DNA of 23,902 bases, taken from positions 1 to 23,902 of the forward strand of contig NZ_JBJMIE010000146.1 of NCBI RefSeq assembly GCF_045807065.1. The letters are read 5' to 3'. This stretch comes from Actinophytocola sp045807065 (GTDB lineage Bacteria; Actinomycetota; Actinomycetes; Mycobacteriales; Pseudonocardiaceae). The position numbers and the translations under genes were made by a program. Under the pieces are notes generated by a model. It did not search any database. It worked only from the letters and a program-made list of their open reading frames with translations, and had not been told where the DNA came from. This document shows positions 5,346 through 13,044 of the stretch, piece by piece (the first letter of the stretch is position 1; each line of letters starts with the position of its first letter).

Positions 5346-7334
5346 GTGTCTTTCGAGGCTGCCATCCGCGACGCCGCGACGCGGGCGAACACGCTGGCCA
5401 CGGTCCGCGCGATGGAGACCGACCCGCAGGCCTGGACCAAGCACTGGACCATGGTCACCGAGCTGGGGCTGTGCACGGTCGTCCAGGACGGCGGCACTCT
5501 GGCCGACCAGGCCTCGGCGCTCACGGCCGCCGCCCAGCACCTGGTCCCCGGCCCGGTCCTGCCGGTCGTCCTCGGTGGCATCCTCGGTCTGCCGGAGGTC
5601 ACGGCGATCACGCTGGGTGGCGCGATCACCTTGACCGGTGATCATGCTACCGGTGCCGCTGAACCCGTACTCGGCACCGACGGTCATGTCCTCTTCCGCG
5701 CGGGAGACGTCTGGTGCACGGTCGAGCACCCGGTCACGCCGCTGAACCCACTCGACTTCTCCCGCCCGCTCGGCCGCCTCACGCTCGACGACACGCCGGT
5801 GGTCCGCCACGACCTCGACGACGTCGAGCACCTGCTGGCGACGCTGTTCGCCGCCGAGGCGGCCGGCGTCGCGCGCTGGTGCCTGGACACGGCCACGGCG
5901 TACGCGAAGATCCGCGAGCAGTTCGACCGGCCCATCGGCTCGTTCCAGGCCGTCAAGCACCTGTGCGCGGAGATGCTGTGCCGCGCCGAGCAGACCGCCG
6001 CGCTCGCGTGGGACGCCGCCCGGGCACCCGACTCGCTCTCGGCCCCGGCGGCCGCGGCGCTCGCGCTGGACGCGGCGGTCGACAACGCCAAGGACTGCGT
6101 CCAGGTCCTGGGCGGCATCGGCTTCACCTGGGAGCACGACGCCCACCTGTACCTGCGGCGCGCGCTTGCCAACCGCCAGCTGCTCGGCGGCGGCGCCCGC
6201 TGGCGCCGCCGGGTCGCCGACCTGGCGCTGGCCGGCGAGCGACGCCGGCTCGACGTGGTGGCCGAGGACCCGGAGGTCCGCGCGGCGGCACGCGAGTTCG
6301 CCGCCGGCCTCACCGGGCTGCCCACCCACGAGCGGCGGGAACGGCTCGCGGACAGCGGTTACCTCGCACCGCACTGGCCGCGCCCGTACGGCCTCGCCGC
6401 GTCACCGCGCGCGCAGCTCGTGATCGCCGAGGAGCTGGCGAACGCGGGCATCCGCCGACCGGATCTCGTGGTCGGCGCGTGGGCCGTGCCGACGATCCTC
6501 ACGCACGGCACCGACGAGCAGCGCCGCCGGTTCGTGCCACCGACGTTGCGGGGCGAGCTGCGCTGGTGCCAGCTGTTCTCCGAGCCCGGCGCCGGCTCGG
6601 ACCTCGCCTCCCTGCGTACCAGAGCGGTTCGCGTGGACGGAGGCTGGCATCTCTCGGGGCAGAAGGTGTGGACGTCGGTGGCCGACGAGGCGGACTGGGC
6701 GATCTGCCTCGCGCGCACCGATCCGGCCGCGCCGAAACACGACGGCATCACCTACTTCCTGGTGGACATGCGGTCGGCAGGCATCACACTGCGGCCACTG
6801 CGGGAGATCACCGGGGAGGCCCGCTTCAACGAGGTGTTCCTCGACGAGGTCTTCGTACCGGACGACCGCGTGGTCGGCGAGGTCGGCGGCGGCTGGAAGC
6901 TGGCCCGCGCGACGCTCGCCAACGAACGGGTCGCACTCGGCGGCGGCTCCTCGCTCGGCGAGGGCGTCGAACGGCTGCTGTCCCTGGTGGGCGACCTCGA
7001 CGACGGAGCACGCGAACGCGTCGGTTCCCTGGTGACGCAGGGACTCTCGGTGTCCCTCGTGGACCTGCGGGCGACCCTGCGGCAGCTGGACGGCCGCGGT
7101 CCCGGACCGGAGTCGAGCGTGTCCAAGCTGATCGGCGTCCGGCAGCGCCAGGACGTCGCCGAGACGGCACTCGAACTGCTCGGCCCGGCCGGCGCGGTGG
7201 TCGACGAGGCCACCGGCACGGCCGTGCACGAGTTCCTGCTCACCCGCTGCCTCAGCATCGCCGGCGGCACCACCCAGGTGCTGCGCAACCTCGTCGGCGA
7301 GCGGATCCTCGGCCTGCCAAGGGAGAAGCACTGA
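5346..7334 (+). CDS. fadE34: FadE34 (ChsE3)-type fused double acyl-CoA dehydrogenase
   Basis: The 662-residue protein joins two acyl-CoA dehydrogenase halves. The first (1 to about 295) is degenerate: it keeps a C-terminal helical domain (REQFDRPIGSFQAVKH about 190-205; VLGGIGFTWEHD) but lacks the TEP-type flavin/substrate loop. The second (about 300-662) has the usual order: SEPGAGSD at 412-419, the GQKVWTS strand, FNEVFLDEVFVPDD and helix G. Glu527 in LANERVALGG is the likely catalytic base, since the alternative C-terminal position reads GGTTQ, not EGTTQ. In M. tuberculosis FadE34 (ChsE3) dehydrogenates the five-carbon side-chain steroid-CoA, and related enzymes serve bile acids. The GTG start at 5346 excludes upstream frame that would overlap kstR. 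Mycobacterial FadE34 is about 50 residues longer. It heads the operon under the KstR box, and its TGA overlaps the next ATG by one base. Confidence 0.92.
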   Translation: MSFEAAIRDAATRANTLATVRAMETDPQAWTKHWTMVTELGLCTVVQDGGTLADQASALTAAAQHLVPGPVLPVVLGGILGLPEVTAITLGGAITLTGDHATGAAEPVLGTDGHVLFRAGDVWCTVEHPVTPLNPLDFSRPLGRLTLDDTPVVRHDLDDVEHLLATLFAAEAAGVARWCLDTATAYAKIREQFDRPIGSFQAVKHLCAEMLCRAEQTAALAWDAARAPDSLSAPAAAALALDAAVDNAKDCVQVLGGIGFTWEHDAHLYLRRALANRQLLGGGARWRRRVADLALAGERRRLDVVAEDPEVRAAAREFAAGLTGLPTHERRERLADSGYLAPHWPRPYGLAASPRAQLVIAEELANAGIRRPDLVVGAWAVPTILTHGTDEQRRRFVPPTLRGELRWCQLFSEPGAGSDLASLRTRAVRVDGGWHLSGQKVWTSVADEADWAICLARTDPAAPKHDGITYFLVDMRSAGITLRPLREITGEARFNEVFLDEVFVPDDRVVGEVGGGWKLARATLANERVALGGGSSLGEGVERLLSLVGDLDDGARERVGSLVTQGLSVSLVDLRATLRQLDGRGPGPESSVSKLIGVRQRQDVAETALELLGPAGAVVDEATGTAVHEFLLTRCLSIAGGTTQVLRNLVGERILGLPREKH

Positions 7335-8257
7335 TGGACTTCGCGCTGGACGACACGCGGCAGGCCGTCGCGGACCTGGCCCGGGAGATCCTCACGCGCG
7401 AGCGTGACCCGGAGTCGGCGTGGAAGGCGCTCGCCCAAGCGGGTCTGCTGGCCGGCGACGGACTCGGCGTGCTGGAGACGGCCGTGGTGCTGGCCGAGAT
7501 CGGCCGGGCGGCCGTGCGGCTCCCCGCCCTGAGCACGCTCGCGCTCGGCGTCCTCCCGCTGGGCGCCCACGACCTGCTGGCGCCGGTCGGCGCCGGTGAG
7601 CGGCTGCTGACCGCGGCACTGCGCGGTTCGGTGACCGTCACGGGCGAGAACCTGTTGTCCGGCACGGCGATCGGCGTCCCCTACGCCGCGAGCGCGTACC
7701 GGGTGCTGGTTCCCGCGGGAGACACCGTGTTCCTCGTCGCGCCCGAGGACACCACGTTGACCCCGACCTACTCGGCGAGCGGCGCCCCCGAGTACACCGT
7801 CGGCCTCGACCGGACCCCCGGCGAGCCGGTGTGTGACACCACCCGCCTGCACCGGTACGCGACCGCCGGTGCCTGCGCGTACGGCGACGGACTCCTGGCC
7901 GGCGCACTCGACCTGACGGCGGCACACGTCCGCACCCGCGAGCAGTTCGGCAAGCCCCTCGCCACGTTCCAGGCCGTGGCACAGCAGATCGCGGACGTCT
8001 ACATCGCGTCCCGCACACTGCACCTCGCGGTGTGGTCGGCGATCTGGCGGCTGGCCAGCGACAGGGAACCCGACGAGGACCTCGCCGTCGCCGCCTACTG
8101 GCTCGCCGAGGAGGCCATGCCGGCACTGCACACCTGCCACCACCTGCACGGCGGCGTCGGCGTCGACGCCAGCTACCCCCTGCACCGCTACTACTCCGGC
8201 ATGAAGGACCTCGTGCGCCTGCTGGGCGGCGTCGAACACCTGCTGGCGGCGGTGTAG
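7334..8257 (+). CDS. fadE28: FadE28 (ChsE1)-type acyl-CoA dehydrogenase subunit
   Basis: A 307-residue acyl-CoA dehydrogenase relative, shorter than the usual 380. It has an N-terminal helical segment (MDFALDDTRQAVADLARE), a reduced middle domain without the TEPxAGSD loop, and a C-terminal domain with TREQFGKPLATFQAV and HLHGGVGVDASYPLHRYY. In M. tuberculosis FadE28 pairs with FadE29 in an alpha2-beta2 enzyme that dehydrogenates the three-carbon side chain of 3-oxo-4-pregnene-20-carboxyl-CoA. The pseudo-subunit completes the flavin site but probably carries no catalytic base. Order and overlap support the name: ATG 7334 overlaps the fadE34 TGA (TGATG), AAGGGAGAAG precedes it, and fadE29 follows after 2 bases. 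The mycobacterial protein is somewhat longer (about 339). Confidence 0.9.
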   Translation: MDFALDDTRQAVADLAREILTRERDPESAWKALAQAGLLAGDGLGVLETAVVLAEIGRAAVRLPALSTLALGVLPLGAHDLLAPVGAGERLLTAALRGSVTVTGENLLSGTAIGVPYAASAYRVLVPAGDTVFLVAPEDTTLTPTYSASGAPEYTVGLDRTPGEPVCDTTRLHRYATAGACAYGDGLLAGALDLTAAHVRTREQFGKPLATFQAVAQQIADVYIASRTLHLAVWSAIWRLASDREPDEDLAVAAYWLAEEAMPALHTCHHLHGGVGVDASYPLHRYYSGMKDLVRLLGGVEHLLAAV

Positions 8258-8259
8258 CC

Positions 8260-9408
8260 GTGGACCTCGACCTCACCCCCGCCCAGCACGCGCTCGCCCT
8301 GGAGCTGCGGGAGTACTTCCGCGACCTGCTGTCCACCGAGGAACGCGCCGCCATGCTCATCGAGCGGCACGGCGAGACGTTCCGCACGGTGGTGCGCCGC
8401 ATGGGCCGCGACGGCTGGCTCGGTGTCGGCTGGCCGACGGAGTACGGCGGTCGCGGCTTCGGCGTGGTGGAGCAGCAGATCTTCGTCAACGAGGCCGCCC
8501 GGGCCGACATCCCGCTGCCGTACGTCACGCTGCAGACCGTCGGCCCGACGCTGCAGGTGTACGGGACGAAGGCGCAGAAGGACCTGTTCCTCCCGAAGAT
8601 CCTCGCCGGCGAGGTGCACTTCGCGATCGGGTACACCGAACCGGAGGCCGGGACGGACCTGGCGTCGCTGCGCACGAGCGCGGTCCGGGACGGCCACCAC
8701 TACGTCGTCAACGGGCAGAAGATCTTCACCACCGGCGCGCACGACGCCGACCACATCTGGCTGGCCGTGCGCACCGACCCGGAAGCCCCGAAGCACAGGG
8801 GGATCTCCATCCTCATCGTCGACACCCGCGACCCCGGCTACTCGTGGACGCCGATCATCACGTGCGACGGCGCCCACCACGTGAACGCCACCTACTACAG
8901 CGACGTGCGGGTGCCGGCGGACATGCTGGTGGGCGAGGAGAACGCGGGCTGGCGGCTGATCACCACGCAGCTCAACCACGAGCGCGTGATGCTCGGCCCG
9001 GCCGGGCGGCTCGCCGCGCTGTACGAGCGGGTCCGGGCCTGGGCGGTGGCGCGCGACCTCCTCGACGAGCCGGACGTGCGGCGGGCACTGGCGAAGGCGC
9101 GGGCGCACGTGCGCGTGAACGAGCTCCTGAACTGGCAGGTCGCGGCGGCCGGCGCGCAGGTGTCGATCGCGGACGCCTCGGCTACGAAGGTGTTCCAGTC
9201 CGACCGCGTGCAGTGGCTCGGCCGCGCGCTGGAGGAGGTCGTCGCCACGCACGGCGACCCGGCCGAGGAGTCGACGGGGGAACTCATGCGGTGGCTCGAC
9301 GTACAGGCGAAACGCAACCTGGTGCTCACCTTCGGTGGCGGGGTGAACGAGGTGCAGCGCGAGCTGATCGCCGTGGCCGGCCTGAACCTGCCGAGGGTGC
9401 CGCGATGA
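8260..9408 (+). CDS. fadE29: FadE29 (ChsE2)-type catalytic acyl-CoA dehydrogenase subunit
   Basis: A 382-residue acyl-CoA dehydrogenase with a complete domain plan: N-terminal helices, LGVGWPTEYGGRG (54-66), the flavin/substrate loop YTEPEAGTDLASL (125-137), NGQKIFTTGA (151-160), a beta domain ending VRVPADMLVGEENAG, helix G with NHERVMLG, and a C-terminal domain. Glu241 in NHERV is the expected base, and the C-terminal EGTS position is absent (GGGVNEVQRE). It would form the active heterotetramer with FadE28, introducing the double bond into the last three-carbon side chain during sterol degradation. GTG 8260 begins 2 bases after the fadE28 stop. Its TGA overlaps the chsH2 start as ATGA, so stoichiometric translation is likely. 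Confidence 0.93.
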   Translation: MDLDLTPAQHALALELREYFRDLLSTEERAAMLIERHGETFRTVVRRMGRDGWLGVGWPTEYGGRGFGVVEQQIFVNEAARADIPLPYVTLQTVGPTLQVYGTKAQKDLFLPKILAGEVHFAIGYTEPEAGTDLASLRTSAVRDGHHYVVNGQKIFTTGAHDADHIWLAVRTDPEAPKHRGISILIVDTRDPGYSWTPIITCDGAHHVNATYYSDVRVPADMLVGEENAGWRLITTQLNHERVMLGPAGRLAALYERVRAWAVARDLLDEPDVRRALAKARAHVRVNELLNWQVAAAGAQVSIADASATKVFQSDRVQWLGRALEEVVATHGDPAEESTGELMRWLDVQAKRNLVLTFGGGVNEVQRELIAVAGLNLPRVPR

Positions 9409-10280
9409 CCGGCATCGAGGAGGCCGCCCGGGAGCTGATGGCCCGCGGCGAGTCCGGCAGGCGGTTCGGGCGAGACCCCGTGAACCTGCCGATGGTCCGC
9501 AACTGGCTGGAGGCGCTGGGCGACGGGAGCACCGCCTACACGGAGGTGGCGCCGCCGGCGATGGCCCAGGTGTGGACCATGTTCGGGCTCAACGGAGCCC
9601 GGTCGGACGACGACCCGCTGGGCACCATGATCCACGTGCTCGACGACGCCGGCTACACGTCCATCGTGGCCACGAACAGCGAGCAGACCTACCACCGCTA
9701 CCTGCGCTACGGCGAGGAGGTCGCGCTGTCGTCCACTGTGGAGAGTGTGGTCGGGCCGAAGAAGACCGCGCTCGGCGAGGGCTGGTTCGTGACCACCCGC
9801 AACGTCTGGTACGTCGGCGACGAGCCGGTGGCGGAGATGATGTTCCGGGTGCTCAAGTTCGCGCCGAAGCCGGCCGCGGCGCCGGCACCGCCGCTGATCC
9901 GCCCGATGGTCAACCGGGACACGGCGTTCTTCTGGGAGGGCACGGCACAGGGCGAGCTGCGGATCCAGCAGTGTGGCGGCTGCGGCGCGCTGCGGCACCC
10001 GCCGGGGCCGATGTGCCCGCGGTGCAACGAAACCAAGCCGGGTCACCTCGTCGCGAGTGGACTGGGTGAGATCTACAGCTATGTGGTGCACCACCACCCG
10101 CCCGTGCCCGGGCACACGCTGCCGTTCGTGATCGCGCTCGTCGAACTGGAGGAGGGGGTCCGGTTGCTGGCCGAACTCGTCGACGTCGACCCGGAGGAGG
10201 TCGAGGTCGGACTGCCGGTGCGCATCGACTTCGCACGCGTGGACGACGAGCTGACGATGCCCGTGTGGCGGTCGCGGTGA
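9405..10280 (+). CDS. chsH2: ChsH2-type MaoC hydratase subunit with DUF35 domain
   Basis: A 291-residue two-domain protein. Residues 1 to about 155 form a MaoC-like hot-dog domain (HRYLRYGEEVALSSTVESV, WFVTTRNVWYVGDEPVAEM). Residues about 170-291 form a DUF35 domain: a zinc ribbon with Cys190, Cys193, Cys204 and Cys207 (CxxC-x10-CxxC), then an OB fold. In M. tuberculosis ChsH1-ChsH2 hydrates the C22 enoyl-CoA formed by FadE28-FadE29, and the DUF35 domain docks the Ltp2 aldolase so that hydration and retro-aldol cleavage are coupled. Both partners are encoded immediately downstream. ATG 9405 overlaps the fadE29 stop (ATGA), and its own TGA overlaps the chsH1 GTG (GTGA). Confidence 0.93.
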   Translation: MTGIEEAARELMARGESGRRFGRDPVNLPMVRNWLEALGDGSTAYTEVAPPAMAQVWTMFGLNGARSDDDPLGTMIHVLDDAGYTSIVATNSEQTYHRYLRYGEEVALSSTVESVVGPKKTALGEGWFVTTRNVWYVGDEPVAEMMFRVLKFAPKPAAAPAPPLIRPMVNRDTAFFWEGTAQGELRIQQCGGCGALRHPPGPMCPRCNETKPGHLVASGLGEIYSYVVHHHPPVPGHTLPFVIALVELEEGVRLLAELVDVDPEEVEVGLPVRIDFARVDDELTMPVWRSR

Positions 10281-10687
10281 TCGCCGTCGGAGACGAGCTT
10301 CCGCCGCTGGAGCTGGACATCACGCCGACGTTCGTGGTCAGCACGGCCATCGCCACGCGGGACTTCCAGGAGGTGCACCACGACCGGGACCTGGCCGTGG
10401 CACGGGGATCGAAGGACATCTTCCTGAACATCCTCACGGACACGGGCCTGGTGCAGCGGTTCGTGACGGACTGGGCGGGTCCTTCGGTGCTCGTCCGGAA
10501 CATCTCGATCCGCCTCGGCGTGCCGTGCTACGCCTACGAGAAGCTGACGTTCACCGGCCGCGTGGCCGCCCGGGAGGACGGCGAGTACGTCATCGAGGTG
10601 GTGGCACGCAACAGCCTCGGCGACCACGTGACCGGCACCGTGCGGATCGAAGTGCCTATGAGCGGGGCCTGCGAGGGGACGTCGTGA
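10277..10687 (+). CDS. chsH1: ChsH1-type MaoC enoyl-CoA hydratase catalytic subunit
   Basis: A 136-residue single hot-dog MaoC-like protein. The hydratase motif is TRDFQEVHHDRDLA at 27-40, giving Asp29 and His34 as catalytic residues, the same numbering I recall for the mycobacterial protein. That supports GTG 10277 over the GTG 12 bases upstream. With ChsH2 it adds water across the side-chain double bond of the steroid-CoA. The GTGA overlap with chsH2 signals coupled translation. The tail (MSGACEGTS) is partly repeated in the following 83 bp: chsH1's own TGA overlaps a GTG that opens a 28-codon frame rather than ltp2 directly. The final residues may therefore be less conserved than the rest. 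Confidence 0.93.
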   Translation: MIAVGDELPPLELDITPTFVVSTAIATRDFQEVHHDRDLAVARGSKDIFLNILTDTGLVQRFVTDWAGPSVLVRNISIRLGVPCYAYEKLTFTGRVAAREDGEYVIEVVARNSLGDHVTGTVRIEVPMSGACEGTS

Positions 10688-10779
10688 GCGGCGTGAGCGG
10701 CGCTTGCGGAGCGAACCATGGGCACCACGCCGACGAACGGTGTCACCGAGCCTGCGAGGGGGCAGCGTGAGCGGCGTGA
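10667..10779 (+). repeat. Imperfect direct duplication (offset 83 bp) at the chsH1-ltp2 junction
   Basis: The segment 10667-10696 recurs at 10750-10779 with 27 of 30 bases identical, both reading GCCTGCGAGGGG ... GTGAGCGGCGTGA. Each copy holds the chsH1-type tail (Ala-Cys-Glu-Gly), a TGA stop and an overlapping GTG start. A shorter related unit also links 10658-10676 and 10693-10711 (ATG/GTG AGCGG ... TGCG). The simplest history is an ancestral direct GTGA overlap of chsH1 and ltp2 that was expanded by duplication. Confidence 0.75.
10684..10770 (+). CDS. 28-codon mini-ORF bridging chsH1 and ltp2
   Basis: GTG 10684 overlaps the chsH1 TGA (GTGA), and the frame ends in a TGA at 10768-10770 overlapping the ltp2 GTG (GTGA again). 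Ribosomes could pass from chsH1 through it to ltp2. The 28 residues hold three Cys (8, 20, 24) and four His (12, 14, 15, 21). The ends mirror its neighbours: MSGV as in Ltp2, ACEGAA as in the ChsH1 tail. It has two clean overlaps but no homologue I recognise. It could be a coupling peptide, a metal-binding micropeptide, or a by-product of the duplication. Confidence 0.35.
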   Translation: MSGVSGACGANHGHHADERCHRACEGAA

Positions 10780-11936
10780 TGGACGCGGCGATCGTGGGTA
10801 TCGGTGCGACGGAGTTCTCCAAGGACTCCGGCCGCAGTGAGCTGCAGCTGGCCGCGGAGGCGGTGCGGGACGCGTTGGCGGACGCGGGTCTACGTCCGTC
10901 CGATGTGGACGGGCTGGTCACGTTCACCATGGACGCCAACGCGGAGATCGCGGTGGCCCGCGAGCTGGGCATCCCGTCCCTGTCGTTCTTCTCCCGCGTC
11001 GCGTACGGCGGCGGCGCGGCCTGCGCGACGGTCCAGCAGGCGGCGATGGCCGTCGAGACCGGGATGGCGTCGGTGGTCGTGTGCTACCGGGCGTTCAACG
11101 AGCGGTCGGGCAGCCGCTTCGGCCGCGTCCAGACGGCGGCGGCGGCCGCCCCGACGTCGTCCGGCATCGACAACAGCTGGCACTACCCCATGGGCCTGGG
11201 CACCCCGGCCGCGACGGTCGCGATGTTCGCCCGCCGCTACATGCACTCCTACGGCGCGACCAGCGAGGACTTCGGCAGGGTGGCCGTGGCGGACCGCCGC
11301 CACGCGGCGACGAACCCGAAGGCCTGGTTCTACAACCGCCCGATCACCCTCGATGACCACCAGGCGTCCCGCTGGATCGCCGAACCGCTGCGCCTGCTGG
11401 ACTGCTGCCAGGAGAGCGACGGCGGCGTGGCCCTGGTGGTGACGTCCCGGGCGCGGGCCGCGGACCTGCCGCACCGGCCGGCTCTCGTGGCGGCCGCGGC
11501 GCAGGGCTCGGGCCCGGACCAGTTCACGATGAACAGTTACTACCGGGAGGACCTGACGGGTCTACCGGAGATGGGCGTGGTGGCACGGCAGCTGTGGGCG
11601 AGGTCGGGCCTCGGGCCGGAGGACATGTCGGTGGCGGTCCTGTACGACCACTTCACCCCGTTCGTCCTGGTCCAGCTGGAGGAGCTGGGCTTCTGCGGCC
11701 GGGGCGAGGCCCGCCACTTCATCGCCGACGGCGCCCTGGAGCTGGACGGCCGCCTCCCGACGAACCCCCACGGCGGCCAGCTGGGCGAGGCCTACATCCA
11801 CGGCATGAACGGCATCGCGGAGGCGGTCCGCCAACTCCGCGGCACGGCCGTCAACCAGGTCCCGGACGCGACGAACGTACTGGTCACAGCCGGTACGGGT
11901 GTCCCGACGAGCGCACTCGTCCTGTCCACTGCCTGA
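10767..11936 (+). CDS. ltp2: Ltp2-type steroid side-chain retro-aldolase (thiolase superfamily)
   Basis: A 389-residue thiolase-fold protein that lacks the usual thiolase Cys/His pair and belongs to the SCP-x/Ltp2 branch. Ltp2 cleaves 17-hydroxy-3-oxo-4-pregnene-20-carboxyl-CoA to androst-4-ene-3,17-dione and propionyl-CoA. Tyr293 (VLYDHFTPF) and Tyr343 (EAYIHGMNG) are 50 residues apart, like the two catalytic tyrosines I recall from characterised Ltp2 (294 and 344). Other landmarks are GIGATEFSK (11-19), LDCCQESDGGVALVV and the NPHGGQLGEA segment. GTG 10767 is chosen because GAGGGGG precedes it and a GTGA links it to the mini-ORF; ATG 10779 is an alternative. It needs the ChsH2 DUF35 domain as partner, encoded upstream. 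It ends 6 bp before the convergent hydrolase gene, with no terminator between. Confidence 0.93.
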   Translation: MSGVMDAAIVGIGATEFSKDSGRSELQLAAEAVRDALADAGLRPSDVDGLVTFTMDANAEIAVARELGIPSLSFFSRVAYGGGAACATVQQAAMAVETGMASVVVCYRAFNERSGSRFGRVQTAAAAAPTSSGIDNSWHYPMGLGTPAATVAMFARRYMHSYGATSEDFGRVAVADRRHAATNPKAWFYNRPITLDDHQASRWIAEPLRLLDCCQESDGGVALVVTSRARAADLPHRPALVAAAAQGSGPDQFTMNSYYREDLTGLPEMGVVARQLWARSGLGPEDMSVAVLYDHFTPFVLVQLEELGFCGRGEARHFIADGALELDGRLPTNPHGGQLGEAYIHGMNGIAEAVRQLRGTAVNQVPDATNVLVTAGTGVPTSALVLSTA

Positions 11937-11942
11937 CAACCG

Positions 11943-12995
11943 TCAGGTAGGCACCGGCGCGTGCCGGTCGAGGAACTCGTCCAGGTGACGCCATGTCGTG
12001 GCGCGTGCTCGGCGACCCGCCAGCACGCCGAGGTGGCCGCCCGGCGCGGTCTCGAAGCGGACCTCCGCCGCGTTGTCGAGCACGTCCACCAGCCGGCGCA
12101 CGGCACGCTGTGGCGCGATGCTGTCGCTGGTCCCGGCCACGACCAGCACCGGCGCCTTCACCGCACGCAGGGAGATCCGCCGCCCGCCGAAGTCGACCTC
12201 GCCGTTCGACAGGTCGTTCGACCGGAAGAACCGGTGGTACATCTGGCCGAACGTCCGCCCCGGGTACGCGACCATGTTGTCCGTGAAGCGGTCCACGGCC
12301 TCGATCTGCGCCAGGAAGTCCCGATCGTCCAGGTGGGACACGATGGCGTACGGCTTGGTCACGACCTTGTCGATGGCCGACAGTTGGAAGACCCGCTTCA
12401 CGATGGCCCGCGGCGCGCCGCCGAGCACGCGGTAGACCGGCGTCAGGATCCAGCCGCGGGTGAGGTCGGCGAGTGGCTTGATCGGTGCCACGAGCGGGAT
12501 CGCGGTCATGTCGATGGGCGCGGCGACCGTCGCGATCGACGCGATCGGGAGGTCCGCCTGGTCGGCGTGCGTCAGCAGCGACAGGATCCCGCCGAGGCAC
12601 CACGCGACCAGGTGCACCGGTGCGCCGCCGGCGTCCCTGCTCACCGCGCGGACGGTCCTCGGCAGCACCTCGTTGATCCAGTGCTCGAGGCCGAGCCCGC
12701 GGTCGGAGAACCGCACGTTGCCGTAGTCGACCAGGTACAGCCGCCGCCCCCGCTCGACCAGGTGCTCGGCGAGGCTGCACCCGCGCCGCAGGTCGAAGCA
12801 GAACGCCGGCACCGCGAGTGGCGGCACGAGCAGGACCGGCTCGCCGTCCCCGGCGCCGGTGAAGCGGTAGACCGACCGGTTGGGGCCCTTGTCGATCAGC
12901 ACGCGCGGCATGGGTCGCAGGTCGGCCACGCCGCCGCGCAGGAACATGTCCAGGGCGTTGGTCGTGGCGGCGGACAGGCGTTCGGTCGGGCGCAT
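11943..12995 (-). CDS. PhaC-like alpha/beta hydrolase with Cys nucleophile
   Basis: The 350-residue protein has the alpha/beta-hydrolase plan of class III PHA synthase-type enzymes. The nucleophile elbow reads VAWCLGG (Cys133) instead of the lipase Ser. The acid is Asp291 (GTSDSIAP) and the base His321 (GGHLGVLAG). Further PhaC-like traits are LLVPPLAVPAFCFDLRRGCS and LEHWINEVLP. Such enzymes polymerise 3-hydroxyacyl-CoAs or act as acyltransferases or hydrolases. No phaA, phaB, phaE or phasin gene is nearby, so polymer synthesis is uncertain. I chose ATG 12995 over an extended frame from 13112, which would overlap the divergent DUF574 gene; the ribosome binding site is weak. It ends 6 bp from the convergent ltp2 stop, and its link to steroid metabolism rests on position only. 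Confidence 0.82.
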   Translation of the reverse strand: MRPTERLSAATTNALDMFLRGGVADLRPMPRVLIDKGPNRSVYRFTGAGDGEPVLLVPPLAVPAFCFDLRRGCSLAEHLVERGRRLYLVDYGNVRFSDRGLGLEHWINEVLPRTVRAVSRDAGGAPVHLVAWCLGGILSLLTHADQADLPIASIATVAAPIDMTAIPLVAPIKPLADLTRGWILTPVYRVLGGAPRAIVKRVFQLSAIDKVVTKPYAIVSHLDDRDFLAQIEAVDRFTDNMVAYPGRTFGQMYHRFFRSNDLSNGEVDFGGRRISLRAVKAPVLVVAGTSDSIAPQRAVRRLVDVLDNAAEVRFETAPGGHLGVLAGRRARATTWRHLDEFLDRHAPVPT

Positions 12996-13031
12996 GGCGC
13001 CATAGTGCCGCCTGCTCCGCCGTTTGTCGCA

Positions 13032-13044
13032 TAACATGCGGTGC
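13032..13044 (+). promoter_or_regulatory. Candidate leaderless promoter of the DUF574 gene
   Basis: TAACAT (13032-13037) fits TANNNT and is followed by 7 bases and then ATG 13045, the same geometry as the fadE34 promoter. No ribosome binding site precedes the ATG. The 49-bp gap to the divergent hydrolase start also has to hold that gene's promoter. Confidence 0.5.
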
